Of a stretch of DNA of 64,000 nucleotides, positions 45,619 through 57,488 are shown in pieces. The notes under the pieces were generated by a model. That model did not search any database. It worked only from the letters and a program-made list of their open reading frames with translations, and had not been told where the DNA came from. The stretch comes from Anaeramoeba flamelloides (taxonomy: Eukaryota > Metamonada > Anaeramoebidae): assembly GCA_027625915.1 (NCBI GenBank), contig JANTQA010000070.1, positions 12,653,001 to 12,717,000 on the forward strand, read 5' to 3'. Numbering within the stretch: position 1 is the stretch's first letter; each line of letters opens with the position of its first letter. Both the position numbers and the translations under genes were made by a program.

Positions 45619-48600
45619 ATGGAAAAGGCACTTGAAGAAAAAAGAATCATGAAGAACATGATCATGTCTGGCAAGCTGATCACAGGAAAAAAAAGTGGAA
45701 GAACGATCACGATCTATGATCTGAGTGAGCTACCCAAGGGCGAACCGTTCATTACGGCCACAGGTAATGTGATTGAAAGAATTTCTGAAACACAAGCTGT
45801 TGTAAACACATCACGTTTTTTTGAGATTGGTGTAACACCTTTGATTGAGAACAACTCTTCTTCTGGTGGATCATTAAACAATAAACGAGAAGGTGAACTT
45901 GACGAAATGCAATTGGCTCAAAACCCTGGTACATTTGAAAAGAGCTTTGTTGATGATGAAAGAGTACCACCTATACAAATAGACAAATTTTTACAAAAGA
46001 GATCACAAGAAGAATGGCTTTGGACACCTAAAGACCATGAGTCAAGAAGAAACACAGTATGAAAATCTTTTTGATTTTATTTTTTTCTTTTTCTTTGATT
46101 TTCAAATATTTTGTTTTTTTTATGTTTAGAGTCTTTGTGCTCTCTCTAAAAAATCGGTTATGGTAGAATTCTTATCAAAGTAAAAATTTTTACTCGAACC
46201 AATTCTGTCACTTTAACAAAATTGTTGTTTTAATTGAAATTAATCTAATGCGGTCAAAAAAGAAAAAAAATATTTTCACTTGAGATCTGTTTCTTTTTTC
46301 ATTTACAAAAAGTCTAAAATCAATTAGAGTGAAAAAAGAATATTTCAAAACCAACACAAATTGCTGGTATTTTCAGAATAAAAGGGAAATAATTTTGACT
46401 TCCTTTGGTTTTTCTTTTTCTTTTTCATTTCCCAACAGGAGTTTTTGTAAAAATAGATCATAATTTATGTGATCTCTATTTATTTGGATCCTTTTTTTAC
46501 GCTATTTGTTGGGTATACTGTGGTAAACTAAAAGCCCAAAATTAAAAGATTTGAAAATTAAAAAACGATAATCAACAGAAATTTTATCACTTTTCCCTAA
46601 TAAAAAAAGTATTTTATAAAATGTTATAAACATGTTGTAAAGGTGTTGTAAACGTTTAAAATGTTTTAAAATTTTATAATAAAAACTTTTAAAACATAAA
46701 TATTTGTTATGTGTTATAAACTTTGTAACATGTTATTAGCCTGATACCAGTCTGCTATAAGAATATTTTTTCAAAAAATATTGAAAAAATCATCATATAA
46801 AAAGAAATTTTTTTATCAAAATGTTATATAGATGTTTATAAAAAAAGTTTTTTTATTAGGGTTTGAATTTCAAATACCAGTAAATTTCCTTCTTCTGTTT
46901 GTTCTTCACAACACGATCCTGAAAAAATTTTTTGAAAAAAAATTAAACATTTGCTAATTTTACCCTTTATGATAACTTCACTTATTTAAAACACTATTGG
47001 TTAATAAAATATCTTTCAAAATATTTTTTGATCAAAGATCTTTTATTAATCATAAGTGTTCATTATAATTGAAGTTATCATAAAGGGTAAAATTAGCAAA
47101 TATTTAATTTTTTTTTGAAAAAATTTTTTTTTGATCGTATGGTGTTGTAGCTTTATTTTTGTTTTTTGGTTTTATAGTGGTGTAAATAATCCATGTTTTT
47201 AACCTTCAGGGTGGATACGATAGCCACAACAGGCCCCAGTATTCGAGTTTTTTCTTCTTGATTTAAAATCATATTGTTACTCTTGAAGTTCAAATTCCTT
47301 CAAAAAATTCTTTTAAAAAAAAAATTGAAAATTTTTAAATTATTCACTTTTGCGAATTAAAAATCTCAGAGGGGAAATTATGAAAAAAACACAAAATAAA
47401 TGAAATAAAAATAGCTTTTGATTTGAACCCCTTTGAGCTAATGGTGTGTTGAGTCATATTGGACAAGAAATATTCTATTGCAATGTCATAAATTTCTTTA
47501 ATGTTCATTTTTCTCATTAATTCATTAATATCTTGTTTGATTATTATATTGAAGTCAAAATTTTTGAGTTTTTTGAGGTCTTTTTTCCATTGCCTTCGAG
47601 TTTTCTCCTATTTTTTACATCCACATATAAAGTGGTTAACATCATCAATTTTCTTTTTACAGCATAGGCATATCTTCGAATCTACTCCCTTTTTCCATCT
47701 GAAAGTATATCTATTTAATCCATTGTAAAAGGATTTTAGTTTGAATAGCATGGTTGATGATTTCCAGTTTTCGGAATGACTGTTTTTTCTTTGAAGTTTT
47801 CCTGGAATTAATTGATACGGAGGTATTTTTTCAATTTCCAGTTTTCTTCGCCTTTGGATGAATCAACTTTGTTTTGTATGTATTTAATATGGGTATCATG
47901 CATTTTTTTAAAGATTTCACCATTTCCATGTTTTCCCATTCAATATTCTCGATTTCATCCATTTTTAGGTCTTTAGCTAGATGATCTAACTTTAGGTATC
48001 CCAATTTCTTGATGAAATGGGATTTTCTTTTTAGGATCATATGTTTTGCTAATTTTTTGTATTTTACAAAACTAAATTTTAAATCAGGTTGAAGTTGCCC
48101 AGTATTAATGTGTCAATAAGAAATTATTTTTATTCAAATAATAGAAAAAAATAATAAACGAAAAAATAAAAATCTGATCTGTCCAAAATAATGAAACGAG
48201 AAGGAACAAATAATTTTATTAAAAAAATTTGTTCAAATTTCACCAATAATTGTTGATCGATCAAATGGTTAGATAACCATTGAACTAATTTTATTTGAGT
48301 TTTTCTGTTTTGAATTAAACCCAACTTTTACCTTATATCAATCATTTGAAAAAAATTCACAGATATCAAATGAAAAAGATTACACAATTAAAAGAAAAAT
48401 ATAAATGAAAAAAAAAAAAAAATAAGACATCAAATGATATAAATATTTGTAAATTCAAAATTATTTCCAAATTTCAGGATACTATGGTAGTATTTTTATT
48501 CTTTAAACATTTTTGTAAAAATTTTTGGAATTGGGTTAACTTTAGAAACGATAAAATACCGATTTTAAGATGATAATTAATTGATTTAAATGATTTCCGT

Positions 48601-49119
48601 CTTCTCTTAAAAATCGTTATGAGTATTTGTTTTCAAAAATATAATTTGCAAATGTTAAATAAACTTTGATAACTTGAAAGTAGATATTAAAAGAAAAAAA
48701 TTTTTACAATTTTTTTTTTTATTACTTTTTCTAAAAATCAATATTATGAAAAGTCAAAATATGGTGGAGGTTCTAAACGCTTCGGTGGAAGTGATCTTTC
48801 AGGCTTATCTTTAAGTTCTTTTTATTCTGAAGAAAATGGTGGTTTATTAGATCAAAAAAAATCATCAAATACAAAGCCAAATAGAGGTCGCAGGGCGAGA
48901 AGAGGTGCACGGGGAAAATCAAGTATTGGTACTCGTGGGCGTGGCGGAAGAAGAAGGCAAAGTACAAAGCAAAATAAAAAATCATCATCCCGTTTGGGAA
49001 GAAGTGAGCAAAACAATGTGTATGGATTTGAATATGATCAAGTTACCCAAAAAGAAGTCGATTCAATTTTAAGATTATCCAGGGAGACTATGGGTAAAAC
49101 GGGTGGTCAAAGAATGTAA
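45619..49119 (+). CDS. Unrecognised RG/RGG-rich protein, two exons
   Basis: Exon 1 is 45619-46056 and exon 2 is 48754-49119; they join in phase 0 (donor GTATGA, acceptor TATTATGAAAAG) to give 267 aa. Residues 1-146 are mixed and may be folded, with ITIYDLSELPKGEPFITATG and RSQEEWLWTPKDHE. Residues about 147-235 are G/S/R-rich with clustered RGRRARRGARG and GTRGRGGRRRQ, typical of RNA-binding or methylated RG tails. The end (VYGFEYDQVTQKEVDSILRLS) looks helical. I recognise no family. The codons are clearly less AT-rich than the flanks, exon 2 has coding-like codon use, and the leader (ACAACACAACTG) resembles the other genes, so I believe it is real. The intron is 2697 bp. A role in RNA binding is a guess from composition. 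Confidence 0.7.
46913..47142. mobile_element. MITE-like inverted repeat
   Basis: The left arm (about 46913-46981) contains CATTTGCTAATTTTACCCTT then TATGATAACTTCA. The right arm (about 47073-47142) is its near-perfect inverse. Loop of about 90 bp. CGATC lies at both outer ends. No coding capacity. Confidence 0.7.
47330..48060 (-). mobile_element. LINE 3' fragment (ORF2 C-terminus with CCHC-like motif)
   Basis: The minus strand reads, across a frame change, SHFIKKLGYLKLDHLAKDLK (48030-47970 region), then WKKGVDSKICLCCKKKIDDV, NHFICGCKK and KEIYDIAIEYFLSNMTQHT. The CxxC...H...C cluster near the C-terminus is typical of LINE ORF2. It does not clearly match the LINE at 42025-44400 and so may be another family. 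Decayed by a frame change and stops. Confidence 0.6.
48127..48540 (-). mobile_element. Truncated copy of the TAAAC..ATTCCAAAAATTTGG TIR element
   Basis: Shares TTGTTGATCGATCAAATGGT and the end TTTTTGGAATTGGGTTAA with 40477-41011. The left part is missing, and the element abuts the LINE fragment. Confidence 0.6.
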
Positions 49120-52100
49120 AAGAAATTGAAAAACTTTCTTTTTCATTCCTACATTTATTTTTATTTTCAAAATAATTAATTATTTGTTCAACATAAATCT
49201 TTATCAAAATAAAAAATTATTTATTAATTATTTATTTTTTTTTTTGTAAATATTGATAAAGGCGCAAAAGGTAAAGGAAATAGTATTACTCAAAAATTTT
49301 TAAAATATCCAATTTGAATTGTAAATATTAAAATAACCTATTTCAAGAATCTTGATAAATTATTTTATTCTGCTGTGCAAAACACTTTTAAATGATTTAC
49401 AATTATATAGAATCAGTAATTTGATCAGTGTGATTAATTTAAATAATTAAGAGTCTAGTAATTTACTATGGATTTGATCCATACTCAAAGAGTAGCTTGA
49501 AACCAAAAAGGGTATTGTGAAATTACCTTCATTTGATTGACAAAATTCACATAACAAAAAAAAAAAATTGTGATTTATTTTAATTGACAAAACAATCAAT
49601 GCAAAAAAATTTTAAAAGTTCCCATAAAATTCAAAGAAAATTCAAATAACAAAAAAAAAATTTTTGAGAGGATCTCACTAAGAAAAAATTTCAATTGAAA
49701 AAAAAAGTTTAAAATTATTCTCAATTGCAAAAAATCAAAATTTAAAAAAAAAATTACTTGTTTCATAATTTTAAATTTCCAAAGGGTTTAATTTCTTCAA
49801 TTTAAAACGAATTGTTTTCTAAAAGTTCACATTCAATTTAATTCGATTTAATCTAATTTTTCCTTATTTTGTGACTCTCAATATTTGAGAAAGTAAGGAT
49901 TTTGTAACATTCCTGAGAAAAAAATAATTCATTTGAGAATTGAAAAAAAAAGAAAAAAAAAAATCTTTTAGATCTTAAAAAGTGCCAAAGAGTACACTTT
50001 AAAACAACATTGTTGTTTTCAAAATGATAAATCATAACTATTCTAATCGGAAATTGAGTTTTTTTTCTTTGTCACTTTTTACTAAAAATGTATTCTTTTT
50101 TGATTGTCAATATTTAAGATTGATCGGGCTTTACTTGTTGTTTTTTTTTTTTGATTAGTATTAGGCACTCATAAAAATTAAAAAATAATTTTAATCAAAT
50201 TCAGAAAATTATTTTTTACCGTAATGACTCTACCCTTAAAGTAATAATAATAAAAATGTAAATAAAAAAAATTAAATAAAAATACTTAAAATGGTAAAAA
50301 ATATATTTAATTTTAGTTCCATAGTGTATTACTCTTGTGTGTGTGTCGGGTGTTTAGTTTATATTAAGGTTGGGTTCTGACAAGTACTGTAAAGTTTCTA
50401 TGTATTTTTAATTTAAAAGAATATAGTAGTTTTTTTGATATTATTCTCTTCTTTTAAATTCTGAAAAAAGTAATGTTTTTTTTTATTTCTAATTTTATTG
50501 AAAAATATATTTTTTTTTGAATCAAAACAGAATATACAAGAAAAAGTAATGAAAATTTTCTATATTTGAATAGAATTGGTTAAAATCATTGATTTTATTC
50601 GATAATTTTTAAATTAAAAAAAATATTAATAATGAACACATAACTACATGAAAAACCCAATTATTATTGACAGGTAGTGGAAATATATTTATTATCAATA
50701 ATATCTTTATCAGATTTTTACCCCTTCTGTAAATTTCAGAAAACCCAATTTGAGTGAATTAATATTTAATTTGGCAATAAAAATCATATTATTATAACTT
50801 AATAAATTTTAAGTATAATTATTATTTTTTAAATTTAAGAAAAATATGAAAATATTGAAAATTATTCATGAATGAAATAAAAAAAAATATTTATCTTTCT
50901 TTTTTAAAAATTTTTATCACATTTAGGGATTATGGTAACTATTTTTTTTTTTTTTTTTACCAGTAAATATTTCACTGAAAATTCCACATTATTTCTCTTT
51001 GGTGGAAAACAATTCCAAGCAATATCAGCTACCAAATAACAGTTAGAAAAGTTCCTGATTTTTGTTCACTCACTTGAAAAATAATTGTTTATAGGAAAAT
51101 TGCGACTGTTTACTATTAAAGAAAAAAAGAGTGTGAATTTACCACCACCACCCCAAAAAAAGAAAAGAAAAAAGAGTTTTTTTTACTGATGATCCTTCGG
51201 TGCATAATTTAATATATTTTTTATATTATATATTAACACCCATTTAATAAATTAATCAACTTACTGAAATATAGAATATAATGTTTTTATTAAGAGATAA
51301 TATTTTCTACAATATTAATTTGTTTTGGGAACAATGAGTTTTTATATCAACTTCTTTTTTCAAACAAGGGTCGCATTTATATTAGCATTTAAATAAACAT
51401 TTTTTCCTTTTTTATGAAATGGTGTAAGATTTTCTACATGCGCATATATATATTATTTAATTGTAACTATCAAGTATTGTTATTTGGATTAAGTAACTAA
51501 AATTTAACTAATGTTTGGAAAAACGACTCAGGGAAGAGAAAAAAAAATAGAGTTATATATGATTGATATCCAGAAAAAACTGGTTAAATCATTTTTATAA
51601 AAAGAATTATAAAGTTATAGAAAGATTAAATGATAATTTATTCTAAAGTATCGTAAAAAAAATCTTTTTTTTGTTTTACAACTCAAAAATATTTTATTGG
51701 AAAAAAATCTTTTAATTATCAGAAAATTATGAAAAAAATCAATAAATTTTTTTTAAAATAATTTACAAGAATTCAATATCTAATATTAAAGGTTAGTTTA
51801 AATACTAGTTGGTTAAGGGTATATAATGGTATATATTGATATATTAAAATACCTTATCCTAAAAACGGTATTATTTAAATATTTGTTTCGATCGAGAGGA
51901 TTTCGACATACATTCTGATTGTTAGGATATTTTTTTTGGAAAAAATTAAAACAATTAAAAATTAATTTCTAGATATCTAAAATCATTTTTTTCTAAAGAA
52001 ATTTTATAATTAAATAATTACAATAATTTGGTTTAAGCAGCTTATATAACCTTTGTTTCAGTCAAGTTTATCCAACTTTTTTTTATATATCAATTATTTT

Positions 52101-53462
52101 TTATAATTTACATTGATGAGCAAATAAGAAATAAGTAGAATAATACAAATCAAAGGTAATTTGATACCCTTATTAAAGTAATATTAAAAAATCCATATAT
52201 TTTCTTAAAATAGAAAATTTTATATTCTATTATCTTTATTGAGAAAAAAATACAATTTTAATTTTGATTTCCTATCAAATATAAAAGAAAATTCCAAGAG
52301 AAATCTATATTTTTTTTGACAATTATTATTACTTTTTCAATAACATTGGAATAAAATGTTTTTACTAAGTGACTCTAAATCTTGAAATATAAAAAAGAAA
52401 AATTCAAAAAAATTGTTTTCCATTAAAAAAAAATAGAAAGAGAGTAAAATTGTAAAAAAAGATGAAAAAAAGATTTCAATTTTGAAATTATTAATTTAGT
52501 TTTTTCTTCTGATATCTATTCAAATCCTTTAAAAACATTTAATTCACATATAACAACTGAACATTATTGACTGGAAAATATTTTATATCATAGGTATTAA
52601 ACAATTTTTAAGCAATAAACTACAATCATTTTTTTTCGTCATTTTGGGCTTTTTATCAAGATAAAACCTCTTAAGCTAAAAATACTAATCAAAAAAAAAA
52701 AAAAAAAATTATATTTTTCACCTTTAAATAATATCATCAAAAATTGAATTCAAAAACCTTTAATATATTTTATGAAAGTAATAAATAGGAACAAACAACT
52801 TGAATTATTATTAATAACCAATTGATAACGATTAATAATTTTGGTTCTTGGGTTGGTTATATTAAAATTGAATTTTGTAAATGTCTAATAAAATATATTA
52901 ACCAACTTTTTAAGAAATTTTTTATTTATCAAAAAAGAATAACCTTGGGATGACTGTAAACAATACAGAAATCAGAGCATTTCTCAGGAACTTATACCTT
53001 AATTAAAACTCAAAAATAATAAAACTTGGTTTCAATCATATAATTTGTCATTTTATAAAAGAAAAGTCCTTTTTGAGAAAAACAATACTTTACAATGAAG
53101 ACGATATTTATATATATTTAAAATTTGTAAATGTGAAAATTAGAATCCTATTTGCCCTTTTGAAGTGTTTGTACATGATTTTTAAATGATAGATCCAAGC
53201 AAAACGAATTTTCTATAACAAAACAACAAATACTAAATCCAATTTTCAATTTTAAAGAACAATTAGAATAAACAACAAAAAACAAAAACGCTGATATTAT
53301 TTTTTTTTGATTAATTGTTTTTATTATCATAATATTCAAATATTTTCATATTTAAAATGTTATACAATATAAATTATTTTTAATTGTTGAATACTCTTGA
53401 CAAAAAAAAATAATCGAGATTAAATAAATATTCTGTAAAAAAAAAAAAAAAAAAATCTATAA
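49120..53462. other. 4.3-kb AT-rich stretch, nothing recognised
   Basis: Poly-A and poly-T tracts and scattered short frames only. No family-like protein, no clear inverted repeat and no tRNA-like box was found by eye. It separates the 3' ends of two convergent genes. Confidence 0.4.
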
Positions 53463-54120
53463 TTAATTGACACATTGTTTTTCAAGATATTTTAATTGCC
53501 TAACAAACCCAGGGTTTGGATCGATCAATGACCTACAAGACTTAACCCATCCATAGGCCTGCTGGTAGGATAAAGCTTGGTATTTCATTAAATAGTAAAT
53601 AATGGCTGCAGAGCTTCGCGATATCCCCATTGAACAATGGATCAGTATTTTGGAATCGTTTTCATTTATTATATTGACAACTCTCTCAATTTTTTGGGTG
53701 ATGTCAACATTGATTTTATCATCAAATGTAATGGAATGGTGCTTAATTCCTAATTTCGAATAGAGATCTAAGTCGAATTTGTTCTCCTTTTCAACTTCGA
53801 TCGAAAGGTTAATAATTCGTTTAATGCCTAAAAGACGAAGTATCTTTTCGTTGTTTGCAGTTCTGACAGATCCTAGCCATAAAAAATCTGGTATAATTTC
53901 GCTAGGGTGCTTACAAATCACTTCAGTGTTTTTTTTTTTTATTGGTTGTTTGTAAATGGTTATTTTTCTTTGTTTAGTGTAGAACTGGTTTGTTAAAGGA
54001 TTTGGTTTGATATTCATTTGTTTTTTTTTGGTCTTTATTTTTGGAATTGAATATTTTTCTTTTTCTTTTTTGTTTTCTTTTTCGTTTTCATTTTCTTTTT
54101 CTTTTTCGTTTTCTTTTTCT

Positions 54121-54166
<46 letters not shown>

Positions 54167-54710
54167 TGTTTTCTTTTCCTTTTTCTTTTTCGATTTTAGT
54201 TACGAATTTGTTCTCACTTTCTATATGTTTTTCTTTTTTTTTTTTATTTTGGATGTGATGGCGAGAGTTCATATGTGCGAAAAGATCTAAATTTATGATT
54301 TGTTTCATATTGCCTTCACATAGCCAGGGATATTTCGACTCAAAAGACTCAAACCCACCAGACAAAATAGTTACGTTTTTGTAATTTGATTGTTGTAATG
54401 TTGATTGGATTGGCTCCAATAAAGCCTCCTCGCCTCTATTCGAAAATAATACAACTGAAAGCAGCTTTCTTGATTTGTAAAGATACCTTGAATAGCCTTT
54501 AAAAATTGGAAACAATTGCTTTTGGATATCACCTTCTGGTTTGATCTTTGAGAGTGGGTAATTAAGCGAACCGCGTATCGATTTGTGATTAAAATACTCA
54601 CGGGATCGAAAATCGATAATAGCAAAATTAATATCGGGAAGCGTGAAAAGATTCAAAACTTGAAAGGATGAAACATAAGGTAAATTAGTTGGAATTTTGA
54701 GAAAGTTCAT
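53463..54710 (-). CDS. Rhodanese-like domain plus dual-specificity protein phosphatase
   Basis: Single exon, 415 aa. Residues about 12-132 form a rhodanese/Cdc25-like fold (INFAIIDFRSREYFNHKSIR, then VTILSGGFESFESKYPWL). Its active-site loop reads VVLFSNRGEEA, with Ser where the catalytic Cys should be, so this domain is likely a binding module. Residues about 150-235 are a K/E/N low-complexity linker encoded by a CTTTTTCGTTTT-type tandem (on plus). Residues about 265-412 are a DSP domain: EIIPDFLWLGSVRTANN, the acid region FDDKINVDI (D330/D331), and IHCSMGISRSSAA with Cys359 and Arg365. This architecture is that of MKP/STYXL-like phosphatases, which act on phosphorylated kinases. The catalytic DSP residues are intact, so activity is expected. 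The leader upstream of the ATG is T-rich and then CAACAAAA-rich. Confidence 0.92.
54048..54240. repeat. Hexanucleotide-like tandem (CTTTTT/CGTTTT)n in the phosphatase gene
   Basis: Runs of TTTTCG and TTTTCT units in the plus sense give the KEKENE linker on the minus strand. All units are multiples of three, so length change does not break the frame. Confidence 0.8.
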
Positions 54711-57488
54711 TTATTAAAGGTAATACTTGACGCTTTGAGGGTTTTTTTGGTTTTTTATTTTGTTGAATTTTGTAAAGAAAAAGAAAAGCAAAAAAAAGTT
54801 AAAAAAAAATGATTTTTCCAAAAATAAATTCTTTCGTTTGAGAATATTTTTTTGACAAATGTTATTCATCACTTTACAAAACAAAGAAAATAAAGTCTAA
54901 AACAAAAATTTCCAAAAACCTTTCTTTCAATAAGAACGAATTCTCCAAAAATAAATTCTATTCTTTCAGAACGATTTTTTATCTTTTTATTTCAACAAAA
55001 ATCAAAAAGTAAATCTTATGCAAAGATCAAAAACCCTTTTTAAAGAAATTAAATAAGCATCCAACACTTTGATTCTTTGATAAATATAGTGATTTCTTAA
55101 AAAGATAATCAAGCTTTTCATTATTTATCTATTTCGTAATTTTAAGAACTCTCCAAATCTTATGGTCAGTGAATATTACAAAAAGGTAAACAACCACAAA
55201 TTTATTAACTTCAGTGTGTGTTGAGTGAAGAGATCTTGTATAAAGAGAAAATTAAGGAGTTTTACAAACAATTTTGGTTTGTTACAGTTTTGGAAAAAAA
55301 GTTAAACATGGTTTTTCATTAGGAACATTAATAGAACTTGAAAAAGAAAAGTAAAATCAATAAAAAGAAGAAACCAATTAACTTTTAATAATAATACAGG
55401 ATATTATTTTCAATCAATCCAACAAATACAATTTCAATCTACTTTTATATCGAAATTATTGCTGTGGTTTTATGGATCTTAAACAAATAGTCAATTTTTT
55501 GAACAAATTTTTAATGATTGATCAATCAATCAAAGAAAAATTCATTACCAAAAGATAGTATTAAAAAAACTGTTATTGTGCTGAACACTTCATTTTGTCT
55601 TTAGTTATTTATTTATTCTTCGATTGAATGATCTTACTTTGGATATTCAGTAATGTTCCCAATTAAAAATCGTGTTTCACTTTTTTTCCACAATGATTAG
55701 TTCTATTATTTGTGACAACTTGACTGTCTTTATCATTTTCTCACAATTACACCAAGTATCATCCTAAAGAAAATATTCAATTCTCTTTTCTTTTCTTTAT
55801 ATTTTGTTAAAATTTGATTATTTGTTATAGAATTTTCTATTTTGAAGTAATTTTGTATTTTAACTTAAAGGAATCTTGATTTGGTTTGATGATTTTTGTG
55901 GAGAAAATTTTCTTATTCAATCCCACATGAGACTTCTATGAATGAAAAAGTTATTTATTGTATTTTGAGATTATTCGATCACTAAAAACACCTCTACACA
56001 GACCTTAAAACTGTTATTTCAAAATAAACGCCAATACTTTTTTCCTCGATGTTCAAATATACTGTAAAAATCCAATTCTCATAATTAAAATTTTATCTCA
56101 AAATCCAATGAAGAAAGATTAATTAAATGTCTTAAAATATCATGTCTAATTGATTTTCTAAAGATATTTGGGTTTTTTCAGCTAATAATTAATTCATAAT
56201 ATTTGGAACCTGAAGTAAAAATTTTCTTTTTTTTAATTGGAAAATAACAGTAATCTAATTAATAATCAAAAAGTAGACAAAAGTTTATCTCCGTTTTGAG
56301 GGTAAATTTTCTGATTTTTTCAGAATATTTTACATTAGGATTACAATGTGTTAAAATTTTTTCCAATTTTCCGCTATTTTTGATTAGGTTAATTGTTTTT
56401 TTTTCACTGATAATTTTTTTTTTTAAAAATTAAATAAATTTGTTGAGTTAAATTTTAAAACTGGATCCTTCATTTGTAGAGTTTCTTTTGTAATAATAGA
56501 ACATGAAGAAACCAATATAATTTTTACTTATTCTTTATTTTCCATTTCTTTGATCGTTAATGTAAAGGTCTTCTTGAAAAAAAAAAGAAGCACAGCATTA
56601 CAGCCAGTTCTTCTTTTTTGAAACATACTTTGAATGAAAATTCATGTCCAAAAAAATATCCAATTTCGGCACAAAATTCAGAATTCTGGTAAAATCCTTT
56701 GTATAAAAAAAAATTCCAAAAAAGGGATTATATAGACCTAGGCCTAGTATAAATGAATAAAATGGAAATTTTTTTTTTCATTTTTTTGAAATTAACTTTT
56801 TTGAAAGATCATAAAGTAATAGTTATGAACCAAGTATAGTATTAGGGTTGAATTGTAGTCGTTTTTATATTTCAGAAAACCTTTTGTTCATGGTGTTTTT
56901 GAAAAAGGAGATTGGAAAAAAAATGATAAAATTAAATGTCCATATTTTGCTTCGGTACGTGGGAAAGGCTTTAAACAGATAATAATTTACGCCTTAAATT
57001 TGATTAAAATTTTGTCCCTTAAAAATAGAACAGGAATATTACTCAGCCTAGGTTTAACAAGTTTATACAATTTATTATCACAATAGTAATATTGCTAGAA
57101 AAGGAAAGTCAATAATCAACAAGTTCGATTAAGGAATTAAAAAGATGAAACCATTATTCCTTTTAACTGAACAACACAAGTTCTGGGAATTGTTCAACTA
57201 TTTTTTTTATTGATTAAAAGTATGAATCTTTTCTAAAAATTTTTCTATTTTTAAATACTTTCTGACTCTCAAAAAGAAAATAAAATCCGTCAAAGTTTGC
57301 TATTTCAATATTAAGATCACTGATGGTATGTTTTTTTTTACTTTTTGTCCAAAAAATAATTGCCAAAAAAGTTATTCTTGTTGTAGCAGTGAATTTATTC
57401 CATTTTTTTTATTTTATTTTTTTAAATTTTTTTAAGCAAGCAAGCTATCAACAAACTTTTTTACAAAAGCAACAAAGAAACTAAATTA
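54711..57488. other. Divergent intergenic region between phosphatase and acyltransferase
   Basis: Holds both promoters. No gene seen. About 55395-55720 is a repeat found again at 62620-62950. The 60 bp before 57489 shift from T-rich to AGCAAGCAAGCTATCAACAA, a likely leader. Confidence 0.45.
55395..55720 (+). repeat. Dispersed repeat, copy 1
   Basis: Direct repeat of 62620-62950. Shared landmarks are TTTTTAATGATTGAT, the TCTATTTTT/ATATCG region and CACTTTTTTTCC near the end. A part with TTACTTTTCATTTTCAGGTT also occurs at about 45195 and 62860. Nature unknown. Confidence 0.5.

Larger units (their letters stand above)
46057..48753 (+). other. 2.7-kb intron of the RG-rich gene
   Basis: Contains an inverted-repeat MITE (46913-47142), a LINE 3' fragment on the minus strand (about 47330-48060) and a truncated TIR element (48127-48540). 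There is no polypyrimidine run directly at the acceptor; the T-rich tract ends about 30 bp upstream of it. Confidence 0.6.

Noticed and set aside
47210-47290. Locally GC-richer block as an RNA gene
   Set aside because: It lies next to the LINE fragment and shows no tRNA boxes or snRNA-like fold that I could support.
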